From contig CAZPIO010000018.1 of assembly GCA_964586235.1 (NCBI GenBank), forward strand, positions 16,243-80,242: 64,000 bases of DNA. Direction: 5' to 3'. The notes beneath the pieces are model-generated. The model had not been told where the DNA came from and made no database searches. It worked only from the letters and a program-made list of their open reading frames with translations. Each line of letters starts with the position of its first letter. The stretch's first letter is position 1. This stretch comes from JAUCQB01 sp964586235. GTDB lineage: Bacteria > Planctomycetota > Phycisphaerae > UBA1845 > PWPN01. This document shows, one piece after another, positions 19,026 through 28,007 of this stretch. The translations under genes were made by a program, and so were the position numbers.

Positions 19026-19229
19026 GAGCGGTCTCTGACCGCGACCCCTGTAGGAGCGGCCCGCCACAGCGGGTTTCGCTTCGCTCAACTTGTAGCCGCG
19101 ATCTTGACGAGCCGAGGGGTTTATCTCCTCGGTCCTGCAGCGAGCCACGGGTCCGCCTGCGGCGAGACTCGCCGTGGCCAGGTTCATCCCCGTGGTTTAC
19201 CGGCAGGATGAACCTGCCGGCTCGTCAAG
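19022..19229. repeat. cluster of nested REP-like palindromes
   Basis: It starts with GTAGGAGCGGTCTCTGACCG (19022-19041) and a second GTAGGAGCGG-type unit (about 19050-19079). These are followed by inverted arms CTTGACGAGCCG (19103-19114) and CGGCTCGTCAAG (19218-19229). Inside lie GCCACGG/CCGTGGC (19144-19150, 19172-19178) and CAGGTTCATCC/GGATGAACCTG. The first unit overlaps the last codons of the peptidase gene. Confidence 0.75.
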
Positions 19230-19234
19230 CTGCG

Positions 19235-19414
19235 ACGTATTGCGGGTCCGTGACAGTTTAGGCGGCTCCTTCAGAAAGGCAGACCGGCAAGATGCCGGTC
19301 CCACACGTACCAATCGTTTGTAGGAGGGCTCTCTGAGCCCGATCCGGAGCAGAATCGCGGTCGGAGACCGCTCCTACAAGACCCCGCCTAAACTGTCACG
19401 GACCCACGTATTGC
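19235..19414. mobile_element. MITE-like element with 22-bp TIRs and 9-bp target duplication
   Basis: The element spans 19244-19405 (162 bp). Its ends are perfect 22-bp inverted repeats: GGGTCCGTGACAGTTTAG followed by GCGG at 19244-19265, and the complement at 19384-19405. It is flanked by a perfect 9-bp direct repeat, ACGTATTGC, at 19235-19243 and 19406-19414. It encodes no transposase. Its centre holds two converging REP-like units, GTAGGAGGGCTCTCTGAGCC at about 19321 and an inverted GTAGGAGCGGTCTCCGACCG ending near 19378, plus GACCGGCAAGATGCCGGTC. The structure is that of a non-autonomous DNA transposon mobilised in trans. Confidence 0.88.
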
Positions 19415-19584
19415 CGGGGAGATTGCCGGCTATAGTGTAGCGGCTCTCGGCCGTGTAAGATACCCGACCCAACGTGAATGGTCGTCCTGGGCGCAGCGCC
19501 TCGGACGGCCGGGTGCATCTGCGGACGAGCGGTTCTCGTTCCGCCCGCGGTATACAGGCGTTCGTGCCGAGAGGATTCGTATCA

Positions 19585-21108
19585 ATGAGTGGATTCACCG
19601 CGATCGACGGCAGCATTGTGGGCGTATATCTGCTCGCGACGATGATAGCGGGCATCGCGGTCCGCAAGTACGTGGGCAAGGTGGAACACTTCCTGGTCGC
19701 CGGCCGGGAGATGAACCTCTACCTGGGCATCGCCTCGCTGGCCGCCACCGAGTTCGGCATTGTCACCTGCATGTACACCGCCCAGCTCGGCTACGAGGCG
19801 GGTTTCGCCGGGGCGACGCCGGGTATCCTGTACGCCGCGGCCATGCTGTTCGTCGGCCTGACCGGCTTCTGCATCAAGCCGTTGCGCGATGCCGGCGTGA
19901 TCACCATCCCCGAGTTGTTCCAGAACCGGTATGGCTCCCGCGTGCGCTGGCTCAGCGGTGTGGTCATTGTGCTGGGCGGCCTGCTTAACATGGGTGTGTT
20001 CTTGCGGATGGGCGGCGACTTCCTCGTTCAGGTCTGCGGGCTCGATGTGCGGTACCTTGTTCCGATGATGGGCATACTGCTGGCTGCTGTTGCGATTTAC
20101 ACGATGCTCGGTGGCATGCTGTCGGTGCTGGTTACGGACTTCCTGCAGTTCGTCGTGATGAGTGCAGGCCTGTTGATTGTCTCGTTGCTCATTCTGCACA
20201 ACGTGGGTTGGGCCAAACTGGCTGAGACGGTGGACACTCATTACGGTGCCGGCGGCTTCAATCCCTTCGTGCACCCCAAGATGGGCGTCGACTACGTCGT
20301 GTACAATGCGGTGGTCAATCTGGCCGCGGTCCTGACCTGGCAGACCATTATCCAACGACTCCTGGCCGCCAAGGACACGCGGACCGGCCGCCGCATCTAC
20401 ACCCACACGAGCTTCTTTTTCGTCTGTCGTTTCCTCATCCCGGCGGTCTGGGGGATTGCCGCCCTCTCGGTCATGGCCCCGGACCAGTTGGCCGGGATTT
20501 TCCCCGGAGTCGACGAGGCACGCCGATCGCTTCTGGCCATGCCGCGATATCTCAGCACGGCCGTGCCGGTTGGCCTCATGGGCCTCCTCGTGGCCGCCAT
20601 GCTGGCCGCCGACATGTCCACTGACTCGGCCTACATGCTGACCTGGGGCGGCGTGATTTACAATGACATTCTGGCCCCGTTCCGCCGCACCTGGACGGAA
20701 CGCAGGGGCATTCTCATCAATCGCGCGATCATCGCCGCGATTGGCGTCTTCCTCTTCTTCTTCGGCCTGTACTACGACCTCAAGGGAGACGTCTGGACCT
20801 ATCTGACAGTGACCGGCAGTATCTACCTGTCCAGCATGTCCGTGCTGCTGATCGCGTGCTGTTACTGGAAACGGGCCAACAGTTGGGGAGCGGTCGCGGC
20901 CATCGTGGTAGGGGCCATCGTGCCCATCGCCTTGCTCGTCCTGCAGCAGACCGCGCGGTATAAGCCGTTTTGCGACGAGTGGCAGTATGTGCTGGGTTCA
21001 ATTACGTATGCGGCCGCCGCGGTGGCAATGATTACTGGTTCGCTGCTGAAGCCGAAGAACGGCGACCGGGGAGCGTTCGCGGTTGTTCAGACCGGAGGTT
21101 CGACATGA
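19585..21108 (+). CDS. sodium:solute symporter (SSS family)
   Basis: The product has 507 residues with about 13 hydrophobic helices. It starts MSGFTAIDGSIVGVYLLATM after GAGAGG. SSS features include FLVAGREMNLYLGIASLAATEFG near the N-terminus, YTMLGGMLSVLVTDFLQFVVM in the middle, and LLVAAMLAADMSTDSAYMLTW, the sodium-site helix. The substrate cannot be told; sugars, amino acids and carboxylates are all transported by this family. The next gene overlaps by ATGA and encodes a small membrane partner. The gene begins 170 bp after the MITE. Confidence 0.92.
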   Translation: MSGFTAIDGSIVGVYLLATMIAGIAVRKYVGKVEHFLVAGREMNLYLGIASLAATEFGIVTCMYTAQLGYEAGFAGATPGILYAAAMLFVGLTGFCIKPLRDAGVITIPELFQNRYGSRVRWLSGVVIVLGGLLNMGVFLRMGGDFLVQVCGLDVRYLVPMMGILLAAVAIYTMLGGMLSVLVTDFLQFVVMSAGLLIVSLLILHNVGWAKLAETVDTHYGAGGFNPFVHPKMGVDYVVYNAVVNLAAVLTWQTIIQRLLAAKDTRTGRRIYTHTSFFFVCRFLIPAVWGIAALSVMAPDQLAGIFPGVDEARRSLLAMPRYLSTAVPVGLMGLLVAAMLAADMSTDSAYMLTWGGVIYNDILAPFRRTWTERRGILINRAIIAAIGVFLFFFGLYYDLKGDVWTYLTVTGSIYLSSMSVLLIACCYWKRANSWGAVAAIVVGAIVPIALLVLQQTARYKPFCDEWQYVLGSITYAAAAVAMITGSLLKPKNGDRGAFAVVQTGGST

Positions 21109-21356
21109 CTGAGCATTGGTTCTGGTGGCTGCTCACTGCCGCTGTCATCGTCTGGTACTCCACCGTCACCGTGTACGTCGCCTTCAAGGGTGTGACCGAT
21201 ATCAAAACCATGCTGCGGCATCTGGCCTCGCATGCCCCCGAGGCCGGCAAGGGCGGATTTCCAGTACAGGCCCCGGAATCTATCGGGCAGCGCCCGGCGT
21301 CGGATGGAGCCAAGGCCGACAAGCGGGAGACCGACTTGCCTGGCGGGCCTGGGTAG
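21105..21356 (+). CDS. small membrane protein coupled to the symporter
   Basis: The product has 83 residues. It starts MTEHWFWWLLTAAVIVWYST with one membrane helix, continues VAFKGVTDIKTMLRHL and ends in a hydrophilic, Pro/Gly-rich tail. The ATG overlaps the symporter stop (ATGA). Small single-span partners are known for several transporter families, including some SSS proteins, and this one is probably an accessory subunit. The function is inferred from position only. Confidence 0.7.
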   Translation: MTEHWFWWLLTAAVIVWYSTVTVYVAFKGVTDIKTMLRHLASHAPEAGKGGFPVQAPESIGQRPASDGAKADKRETDLPGGPG

Positions 21357-21523
21357 CGTTCTTACGCATCCCTCAGCAAACAGAGGATCTGTTCACGGCA
21401 CTGGCACATTCGTGCCAGATAAGGGACTCATTGTTGCGGCCAGGCGACGAGTTCGCTAGTATCCCGCCGATTCGCCCGTCCCGTCGCGGGGGTCGAGCAC
21501 TGTCTTTAAAGGGGGATGTTGAG

Positions 21524-22102
21524 ATGCCGAGCCGGAAATGCGCTTGCATGAAGATGATTCTTGTTCCGTTCACAGCTCTTGCCGTGCTGATGGCGATCGG
21601 AAGCTGCGCGCCGCAAGCTCCGCCGGTCGTGGACGAGGCCATTTATGCATCATTCCCGCAGGAAGGCGACGCGACCTCTTACGGAATGCCTCTTTCGCTG
21701 AGTAACGCGGCCACGTTTCTCCAGTACTACACGCAGTACACGCTGACCGCGGAGCAGGAGACGATCAAGAGGGAAGCCCTCACCCCGCTGGCGGCCCCGT
21801 GCTGCGACGACAACCCGATGTACACCTGCTGCTGCCCCTGCAATCTCGCCAAGACCGTCTGGGGCCTGTCCGCCCGCCTGATCGTCGTCGAGGGATTCGA
21901 TGCTGCGCAGGTCAGGGAGGCGGCCCTCCAGTGGATGCGATTCACCCGCCGCGACTACTACAAGGCCCGCGAACTGGAGCAGCAAAGCCTCAATCCGCGA
22001 ACCTTCGGGGTGTATGCAGGCAACTCCTGCTACGAGGGGAGATGCGAACTGCCTTTCAGGCAGGGCGGCTGCGGGGGGATGGGCGAGTTGATCATGGAGT
22101 AA
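21524..22102 (+). CDS. Cys-rich lipoprotein
   Basis: The product has 192 residues. The ATG at 21524 has GGGGG about 8 nt upstream. A type II signal peptide ends in VLMAIGSC, a lipobox. The mature protein has a striking cysteine cluster, APCCDDNPMYTCCCPCNLAK, and a second pair of cysteines near NSCYEGRCELPF with a further one in GGCGG. This pattern suggests metal or disulfide chemistry at the cell envelope. No partner gene is evident and no family was recognised with certainty. Confidence 0.7.
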   Translation: MPSRKCACMKMILVPFTALAVLMAIGSCAPQAPPVVDEAIYASFPQEGDATSYGMPLSLSNAATFLQYYTQYTLTAEQETIKREALTPLAAPCCDDNPMYTCCCPCNLAKTVWGLSARLIVVEGFDAAQVREAALQWMRFTRRDYYKARELEQQSLNPRTFGVYAGNSCYEGRCELPFRQGGCGGMGELIME

Positions 22103-22155
22103 GGCCGCGTGGTGGCGGCTCCGGTTGTGGTGCAGGCTTCCAGCCCACGGCCCAC

Positions 22156-22419
22156 TCAGGTGCACAACAGGGCCTGGGCCATCAGGTACTGCATCCCCGC
22201 CGATAGATTGGGCTCCGGCGTTTCCACGAACAGATGCTCGTGATTGTTCATCAACGCGAACGCATGAAGCCGCCGGCGGTAGGTCTCCACCGTCCGGGCC
22301 AGCCACCCCAATCGCCGGTTCCGGTCGGCGTCATCCCGCACGATTGCCCGCCGGTCGTTGCCCCGCGACATGACGTGGTACAGGGCCCCCGAAAACTCGA
22401 TTCGCAAAGGTCGGGCCAT
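22156..22419 (-). pseudogene. truncated REP-associated tyrosine transposase (RAYT, IS200-like)
   Basis: The 87 residues start MARPLRIEFSGALYHVMSRG and continue through DDADRNRRLGWLARTVETY to LMNNHEHLFVETPEPNLSAG, the classical RAYT N-terminus. HEH is the HUH metal motif. The frame ends shortly after GMQYLM, long before the region that should carry the catalytic tyrosine, so this is a remnant. A palindromic CAGGCTTCCAGCC motif (22133-22145) adjoins the truncation point. RAYTs are known to mobilise REP palindromes, which abound in this window. Confidence 0.85.
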
Positions 22420-22524
22420 GACTCGACCCTACCCCACCCGCACAACCCGGTCAACCCCAGTATCGGCGTGCGCTCTGACCCCAAGCTCTGCTCCTCCGGG
22501 CGCTGGGCCAGCCCCGCCCGCACT

Positions 22525-24774
22525 CTACTGCTCGCTTCTGCAGGTGGAAGTCGGCGTTAGTTTCACCGATGGTTGCGCTGAGCCAAAGTCCACGCGGAGG
22601 GTGGCCCTTGGCGTCTGGTATACGGCGGTCTCGCCCTGAAGGGCCATGCTCACAGCCCCCGCAAGGCTTCGCGTCTGAGCGGCTGTCTGTTCAAGGGCCG
22701 TCACCACGCAAGCCCAGTCTTCGTCGTGGAGCGCCAACGGCGTACGTTCGCCAATAAGACTCAACCATTCCTGCAACTCCGGCACACGGCCCTGGCCACG
22801 GGTGAAATCGTGATACCGGATCAGATTGCTTCGCCCCTTCTGGCGGCAGACGACGTGCCCGATCTGGTCTCCAATATTCAACCAATTACTCTCAATCTCG
22901 AGCGTCTGCTCGGTCCCGCCCACCGCCCGGACCCGGACCGTACCCTGGCGGCTGTGCAGGACGCGCTCATTCTCGCGGAGCGGGTAATCGTGGCCGATGA
23001 TGCCGGTCTCACGCCGGTCCAGGCCGCCGTCCCGCAGTACGCGGAGCCGTTCGACGTAGACCGTGAATTCGCCCGGCGGCGAGACATAGGCGAAGTCCTG
23101 TCGGACCGCGCCGCCACAGCGGATGAGCGTGCCGGCGACAGCAAACCCGTCGGGCAGCAGCTCGTGACGGATGCGTTCCAGCGGGGCATGCTTCGCATCG
23201 CTGTCTTCTTCGTTGAGTCTTCCCAGGTACGACGAGAAGTGAGGCCATACGACCCAGCTTCCGTCATTCGGCCACGCCAGTGCAAGACGCTTCGGGCCCC
23301 AGGTGAAGGAAGCAAACTTGGCGGGCGTGCGGTGGAGAATGGCTTTGCCCTGCTCCAGATACAAAAGGCCGCGCGCATGGTCGTTGAATTGCCCGGATGT
23401 AACCGGCTGGGCGCCGGCCCCGAGGGCGGCGTGGCCGAGATAGCAGGTGATGAGCCGCGAGGCGACGAAACCGCCCTGTTCAAGGTCGCGGCGTGCGCCG
23501 TAGTAGCCGCCCTGCTGCCGCTGAATCCGCCCGAGCACGTCCTGTGCAATCTGCTCGACATAGGCCGCATCCCTATCGCCGTGGAGCAGGTTCAACATCG
23601 CGTAGATGACGATGTCGTTGGCCTGCGTGTGTACGATCTTCCAGTCGTTGCCCCCGAAGTAGATCGCGGCGCCGTCGCCGGACATGCAGCGGAGCAGCAG
23701 TGCCCATGCTTCCGGCAGGTGATGCAGGCAGGCCGCCGGCGGGCGGCTCCCCACGACCAGATAGTGGGCGGCGTTCTCCACCAACTCGGCCATCGTCGTC
23801 TTGAGGTAACCCACATGGACCAGCCCGTGGTTCTCGACCGTGAAATCCGGCTGGGCGTTAACCGTGCTGACCCAGTCGCAGACGCGGCGCCCGTCATCGC
23901 CCGGGCGCACATCCTGCTCATCGGCCGCGACCGACAGGCTGTTGTACATGTACCGCTTGGCGGACTCGTCCCAGGTCCGGGCGTGGGGATGCCGCGGCAA
24001 CATGTTACAGCACAGGCTGGTGATGTGCGCGTCCCAGGCGTTCTCTTCGGCCCCCGTATCTCCAGGTCTGGCGTTCTTGGGAGGCCGGTCGATGAAGCGA
24101 TCAGCCTCGTGCACGAGCAGCCGAGCGAGAGCCAGTTGAAGATCGCGATCCAGATGGTTCCAGAGCATCCATCCGCCCAGACCCGCCGACCGCGCCCACA
24201 TCGCCGATTGCCACTGGTCACCCCAAGCCTTGCCGTTGACACACCTGCCTCCGCCGGTCAGGTGCGCGGCCGTCAGATAGCGGAGGGCGGCAACGGCATG
24301 CTCGCGACAGCGGGTCCGCAGCGCCGTTTCGATGCCGCCCCCAGGCGGATCAGCCTCAGAAAGGAAGGCGTTCACCAGCACGGCGTAGCCGATGGGGCGA
24401 ATGTCGTCTTCCTCGTGCCCACCGCCGCCATAGTAGCCTTGGCCCGGCCGGTCCGGCGCCGGCAGAAAACGTTGCGCCGCAACCTCGCCCCAGGCGCGGA
24501 TCGAATCATAGTAGCCCGTCATCAGCCGCAGGCCCTTACCGTCGCCTGCCGCGCGGAGCATTTCGTCTGGAAAAGGACGGACGGCCTGAAGCAGTTCGTT
24601 CGCACCCGGCGCCGGTGCCTGTGCGGCCCCGGCCCGCGCCGATGCTCCCGCCACAAGGGCCACGAGCCCCCAGAGGATCGCTGGTATCGCCTTCACAGTC
24701 CCCGCTCGTGTCCGACGTCCGCCAGATCGTCTCGTGGCAACCATAAGATGAATCATCAGCATATACGGGCCCAT
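22525..24774 (-). CDS. large exported protein of unknown function
   Basis: The product has 749 residues if started at ATG 24774. That ATG has GGAGGA only 3 nt upstream, so other starts between 24891 and 24744 are possible. A hydrophobic segment (AIPAILWGLVALVAGASARA) acts as signal peptide or anchor. The first half looks alpha-helical with many Trp and His residues (QSAMWARSAGLGGWMLWNHL, ENAWDAHITSLCCNMLP, FTVENHGLVHVGYL), resembling alpha/alpha-barrel polysaccharide lyases or heparinase II/III-type enzymes. The second half looks beta-rich. The similarity is by general pattern only and no catalytic set could be assigned. Confidence 0.65.
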   Translation of the reverse strand: MGPYMLMIHLMVATRRSGGRRTRAGTVKAIPAILWGLVALVAGASARAGAAQAPAPGANELLQAVRPFPDEMLRAAGDGKGLRLMTGYYDSIRAWGEVAAQRFLPAPDRPGQGYYGGGGHEEDDIRPIGYAVLVNAFLSEADPPGGGIETALRTRCREHAVAALRYLTAAHLTGGGRCVNGKAWGDQWQSAMWARSAGLGGWMLWNHLDRDLQLALARLLVHEADRFIDRPPKNARPGDTGAEENAWDAHITSLCCNMLPRHPHARTWDESAKRYMYNSLSVAADEQDVRPGDDGRRVCDWVSTVNAQPDFTVENHGLVHVGYLKTTMAELVENAAHYLVVGSRPPAACLHHLPEAWALLLRCMSGDGAAIYFGGNDWKIVHTQANDIVIYAMLNLLHGDRDAAYVEQIAQDVLGRIQRQQGGYYGARRDLEQGGFVASRLITCYLGHAALGAGAQPVTSGQFNDHARGLLYLEQGKAILHRTPAKFASFTWGPKRLALAWPNDGSWVVWPHFSSYLGRLNEEDSDAKHAPLERIRHELLPDGFAVAGTLIRCGGAVRQDFAYVSPPGEFTVYVERLRVLRDGGLDRRETGIIGHDYPLRENERVLHSRQGTVRVRAVGGTEQTLEIESNWLNIGDQIGHVVCRQKGRSNLIRYHDFTRGQGRVPELQEWLSLIGERTPLALHDEDWACVVTALEQTAAQTRSLAGAVSMALQGETAVYQTPRATLRVDFGSAQPSVKLTPTSTCRSEQ

Positions 24775-24878
24775 TAGTCCTCCGACCAAAAGTGGCATCG
24801 GGGTCAACTCTTGTCTTGACACCTTAGCATCCAGCTCCTTTAGTGACGTCGAAACGGAGCCGTAGCTCCTTTTCGTCC

Positions 24879-24978
24879 TTATCCGTGTCATCAGTGAAAT
24901 CCGTGGTTCTTCTCCAGTCCCGCGTCATGCATCGTCATGCGATCATTTGACCACGGATGTCACCGATATCACGGATAA
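24879..24978. repeat. inverted pair of ATCCGTG-type repeats
   Basis: TTATCCGTGTCATCAGTGAA (from 24879) and an inverted, roughly 80 per cent similar copy ending ATATCACGGATAA at 24978 form 30-nt arms around a 40-nt loop. It lies just upstream of the large exported protein gene and would form a long hairpin. It looks like a dispersed intergenic repeat. Confidence 0.65.
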
Positions 24979-25887
24979 GAGTAGAGGGTTCCGTCGTGTT
25001 CATCGGTTTCGCATCCGCGCCCGCCCGGCCGTGCGTTCCCGTTCTTCAGTCCCGACCAACCCGATCCGCCCATCATGATCACCGCGCCGGTTGGCGAACA
25101 GATACGCCAGCCGCCTCGAGACAGGCACGGCCAGCGATGAATAAGCTACTTCCACGGGCTGGGGCAGGCAAACCCGTCCGCACCCAGGCGCGAGTCGTCA
25201 TCCGTCACTGCCGCCCCGCGTGTTCTGATTCAACCGCACCCTGCCGAGCACCCCGCCGTGTTATGTCTGAACATGGGGCAGTGGAGATACTCTGCGCAGA
25301 GGTGACTACCGACCAACCGGCGACAATGGGAAGGAGGCAGCATCTGTTTTGCGAAACGAACCCAAGCCTGGAACCGAAGAACTCTCGCAAAGGACTGTAG
25401 GCGAAGAACTTGCGGATCACTCTCTTCTGATCCTCCTCCGTGTGGGACGCCGGACGAACCCAACAGGGCAAGCGATCAGCTTCGAGCCGAATGGAGACGC
25501 CGTCCCGTCCGGTCTGGCCGATCGCCGCGTGGGAGCCGACGGCCACGTCGCGCCAAACGAACCCACGCTCGGGCAATCCAGGCAGCATCGAACTCGTCCG
25601 ACGTCGGACCGTCGACATGCCCACGTTGCCAGCGTGTCGTCCGGCGGCGAACGGCTCTCGATCACACGCTCCGACACGGGATACAGTTTTAAAACTGAAA
25701 AAGAAGGTAAAAACCTATGCGGCCGTTATCGGGGCGCGCGGCCGCCACACCCATCGGAACCCTGTATCCGCGTTACCCCGGGGTTTTGGGTAGGGGATTC
25801 GACGATGCGGCGGCGGGCGGGCGGGTGGCCGTGCCTTTGCCCCCGGCCTAGCATTGAGTTGAGGCTCTTCAGACGAAAGGAGAAACC
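24979..25887. other. gene-free stretch with degenerate CGAACCCA repeats
   Basis: About 900 bp contain no convincing gene. Three copies of a short motif, ACGAACCCA, occur at about 25353, 25452 and 25557, which makes spurious open frames rich in NP and TNP. A perfect 14-bp AT-rich palindrome, CAGTTTTAAAACTG, lies at 25684-25697, followed by an A-rich run. It may belong to the promoter region of the lipoprotein gene at 25888. Confidence 0.5.
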
Positions 25888-26457
25888 ATGTTCCGACGAA
25901 AAACGATGCAGGCGGTTCTGGCGGCGGCCGCGTGTGTGATGCTGACCGGCTGCATGCCGAAGATGACCATCGACGAGATGAAGGCCCACATGCCCAAGCG
26001 GCCGGTCGAGCTGGACCGGCTCAACGCCTTCGTGGGCACCTGGGAGCACGAAGGGGTGGCGAAGTTCTCCTGCCTGGACCAGCCGCTCAAGACCAGCGGC
26101 CGATCCGAAATCAAATGGGAAGGCAATCGCTGGTACCTGGTCGGCAACGGCGAGATGAAGATGGAAAACTTCGATGACACCATGATGAGCGAGATGTGGA
26201 CCTACGACATCCATGCCAGGAAGTACCGCTCGAGCTGGGCGGACAGCATGGGGATGATGGGCAGTGGCTCGGGCACGTTTGATCCGATCACCGGGACATG
26301 GCACATGACCGCGGTCAACCACACGCCGTGGGGGCAGACTTCCATGAAGGGCAAGATGCGATTCCTGGACGACAATACGACGGAATGGTCGTGCGAGGAA
26401 TACATGGGCCTGCAGAAGATCCTGGAGATGAGCGGCAAGTCCAAGCGCGTGAAGTAA
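25888..26457 (+). CDS. DUF1579-like lipoprotein
   Basis: The product has 189 residues. The ATG at 25888 follows AAAGGAG. The signal peptide ends in MLTGC, a lipobox. The mature part has the DUF1579 pattern: LNAFVGTWEHEG near the start, then IKWEGNRWYLVGNGEMKM, MWTYDIHARKYRSSW and GTFDPITGTWHMTA, typical of a small beta-barrel. Proteins of this family are widespread in Planctomycetota with no known function. It seems to be a single-gene transcription unit. Confidence 0.8.
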   Translation: MFRRKTMQAVLAAAACVMLTGCMPKMTIDEMKAHMPKRPVELDRLNAFVGTWEHEGVAKFSCLDQPLKTSGRSEIKWEGNRWYLVGNGEMKMENFDDTMMSEMWTYDIHARKYRSSWADSMGMMGSGSGTFDPITGTWHMTAVNHTPWGQTSMKGKMRFLDDNTTEWSCEEYMGLQKILEMSGKSKRVK

Positions 26458-26640
26458 CGCTCGCTGAACGGCTGTGATGCCGGCTTCCAGGCTGCGTCTG
26501 GCCGGATGGCCGGTCGGCCCGTGGCGGTCGACGGAGTGCGTGCAAGTCACCAGTGGATCGCTGGCCGCGGCGGCTGCTCGCGCTACCGATTCGGTCCCCC
26601 ACCCCTTCGGCAGGGCACCCGCTCGGATGAGCCGCCCGTT

Positions 26641-27900
26641 TCAGAGTTTCCACGCCGCACGTGTTGGCCGGGTCAGCATCCGGGAAGCCGCCTCATTATC
26701 GACAATGACTTCCTTTCTCGGATCCCAGGTCACCTTGCTCCTGGTCCGGATCGCGATGTCGCACAAGTGGCTGATGATGTCGGAGCGCACGGCATCCTCG
26801 ATCGTACTGATCGCGGGTCTGTGGGACTTGACCGCATCGATGAAGTTCTGATCGTGGCGCGGGCTCACGGGCAGGTGAGCGTCGCCGGGGCCGATCTTGG
26901 CTTCCAGCAGCGACTCGGGTTCCGCGTAGATGCCTCTTCGCCGGATCTGGATCCAGCCGTCGGGGCCGATGTATTTCGTCGAGTCGCCCCCGGGCTTGAA
27001 AGTCATCCGGACGCCGTTTGCCATGTGGACCTTGACGTCCCAGTGGATCACCGCGTCGTACAGGCCCTTGTCCGGCACGACTCCCGTTCCCTCGACGGTC
27101 ATCGGGCCGGCCAGGTCGGCATCCGAGCCCCACACCATGATGTCCAGCGGATGGGCCCCCCAGCCGCCGAGGTAGCCGATCGAGTAGTCGTAGATGAAAT
27201 ACGTGCCGGGCACGACGCAGCGGTCCTCGGTGTAGGGTTTCATCGGGGCCGGACCGATCCACATGTCGTAGTTCAGCTCGGGCGGAACGTCCGCCTGCTC
27301 CGTCGAGCCGCCGGCGTTGCCGTCCGGGGCGATCACCTCGATGGTGTGGACCTTGCCGATCCGTCCGCTGCGCACCAGTTCGCAGCCGAACCGGCAATGC
27401 TCCATGCTCCGCTGCTGCGTGCCGTATTGAAAGATCCGCTTCTTTTCGCGAAAGAGCTTACGGCAGGCCAGGTTCTGCTCGATGCTCACACCCAGCGGCT
27501 TCTCGACATAGGCATCCTTGCCGGCGCGAGCAGCCGCCATGGCTATGGGTACGTGCCAGTGGTCGGGCGTGGCGATCACCACGGCATCGATATCGGGGCG
27601 GGCCAGCAGCTCGCGGAAATCCGCGTAGCCCTTCCCACCGATCATCCGGGCTGCCGCTTCCAGCCGGTCGCTGTAAGCATCAGCGACGGCCACGCTCTGA
27701 CAATCTTTGCACGTCAGGAAGCCCTTCAAGAGCTCCTTTCCGCGATTGCCGACGCCGATGTGCCCGATCGTCACCCGCTCGCTGGCCGGGGCCGTTTCCG
27801 CATTCCCCAGGGCCGATGAGGTGATCATGTACGGGAGCCCGATCGCAGTCCCGGCGGCGGCCCTGAGGACCTTTCGTCTCGTCCACTGTTGCCTGTTCAT
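26641..27900 (-). CDS. Tat-exported Gfo/Idh/MocA-family oxidoreductase
   Basis: The product has 419 residues. The N-terminus QQWTRRKVLRAAAGTAIGLP is a twin-arginine signal. VTIGHIGVGNRGKELLKGF is the NAD(P)-binding Rossmann start and DAYVEKPLGVS is the EKP catalytic motif of the family. The C-terminal part includes YLGGWGAHPLDIMVWG, with the conserved histidine. GAGAGG precedes the ATG. Family members oxidise sugars, inositols or amino sugars with a bound cofactor. The exported form is characteristic of Planctomycetota and Bacteroidota and fits glycan processing. The substrate is unknown. Confidence 0.9.
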   Translation of the reverse strand: MNRQQWTRRKVLRAAAGTAIGLPYMITSSALGNAETAPASERVTIGHIGVGNRGKELLKGFLTCKDCQSVAVADAYSDRLEAAARMIGGKGYADFRELLARPDIDAVVIATPDHWHVPIAMAAARAGKDAYVEKPLGVSIEQNLACRKLFREKKRIFQYGTQQRSMEHCRFGCELVRSGRIGKVHTIEVIAPDGNAGGSTEQADVPPELNYDMWIGPAPMKPYTEDRCVVPGTYFIYDYSIGYLGGWGAHPLDIMVWGSDADLAGPMTVEGTGVVPDKGLYDAVIHWDVKVHMANGVRMTFKPGGDSTKYIGPDGWIQIRRRGIYAEPESLLEAKIGPGDAHLPVSPRHDQNFIDAVKSHRPAISTIEDAVRSDIISHLCDIAIRTRSKVTWDPRKEVIVDNEAASRMLTRPTRAAWKL

Positions 27901-28007
27901 CGTGCGGTTTCCTCTCGTGACTCACGAAATAAACGCTTGTCCGGGGCTTGGCATCCGAGCCTCGCCTCGAATCCCGCGAATCTCCTCGGTCGCATTCTAC
28001 CACGGAC

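Noticed and set aside
22726..24777. 683-codon plus-strand open frame
   Set aside because: It is antisense to the exported protein at 22525-24774, has no domain and no ribosome site, and arises from GC-rich codon bias.
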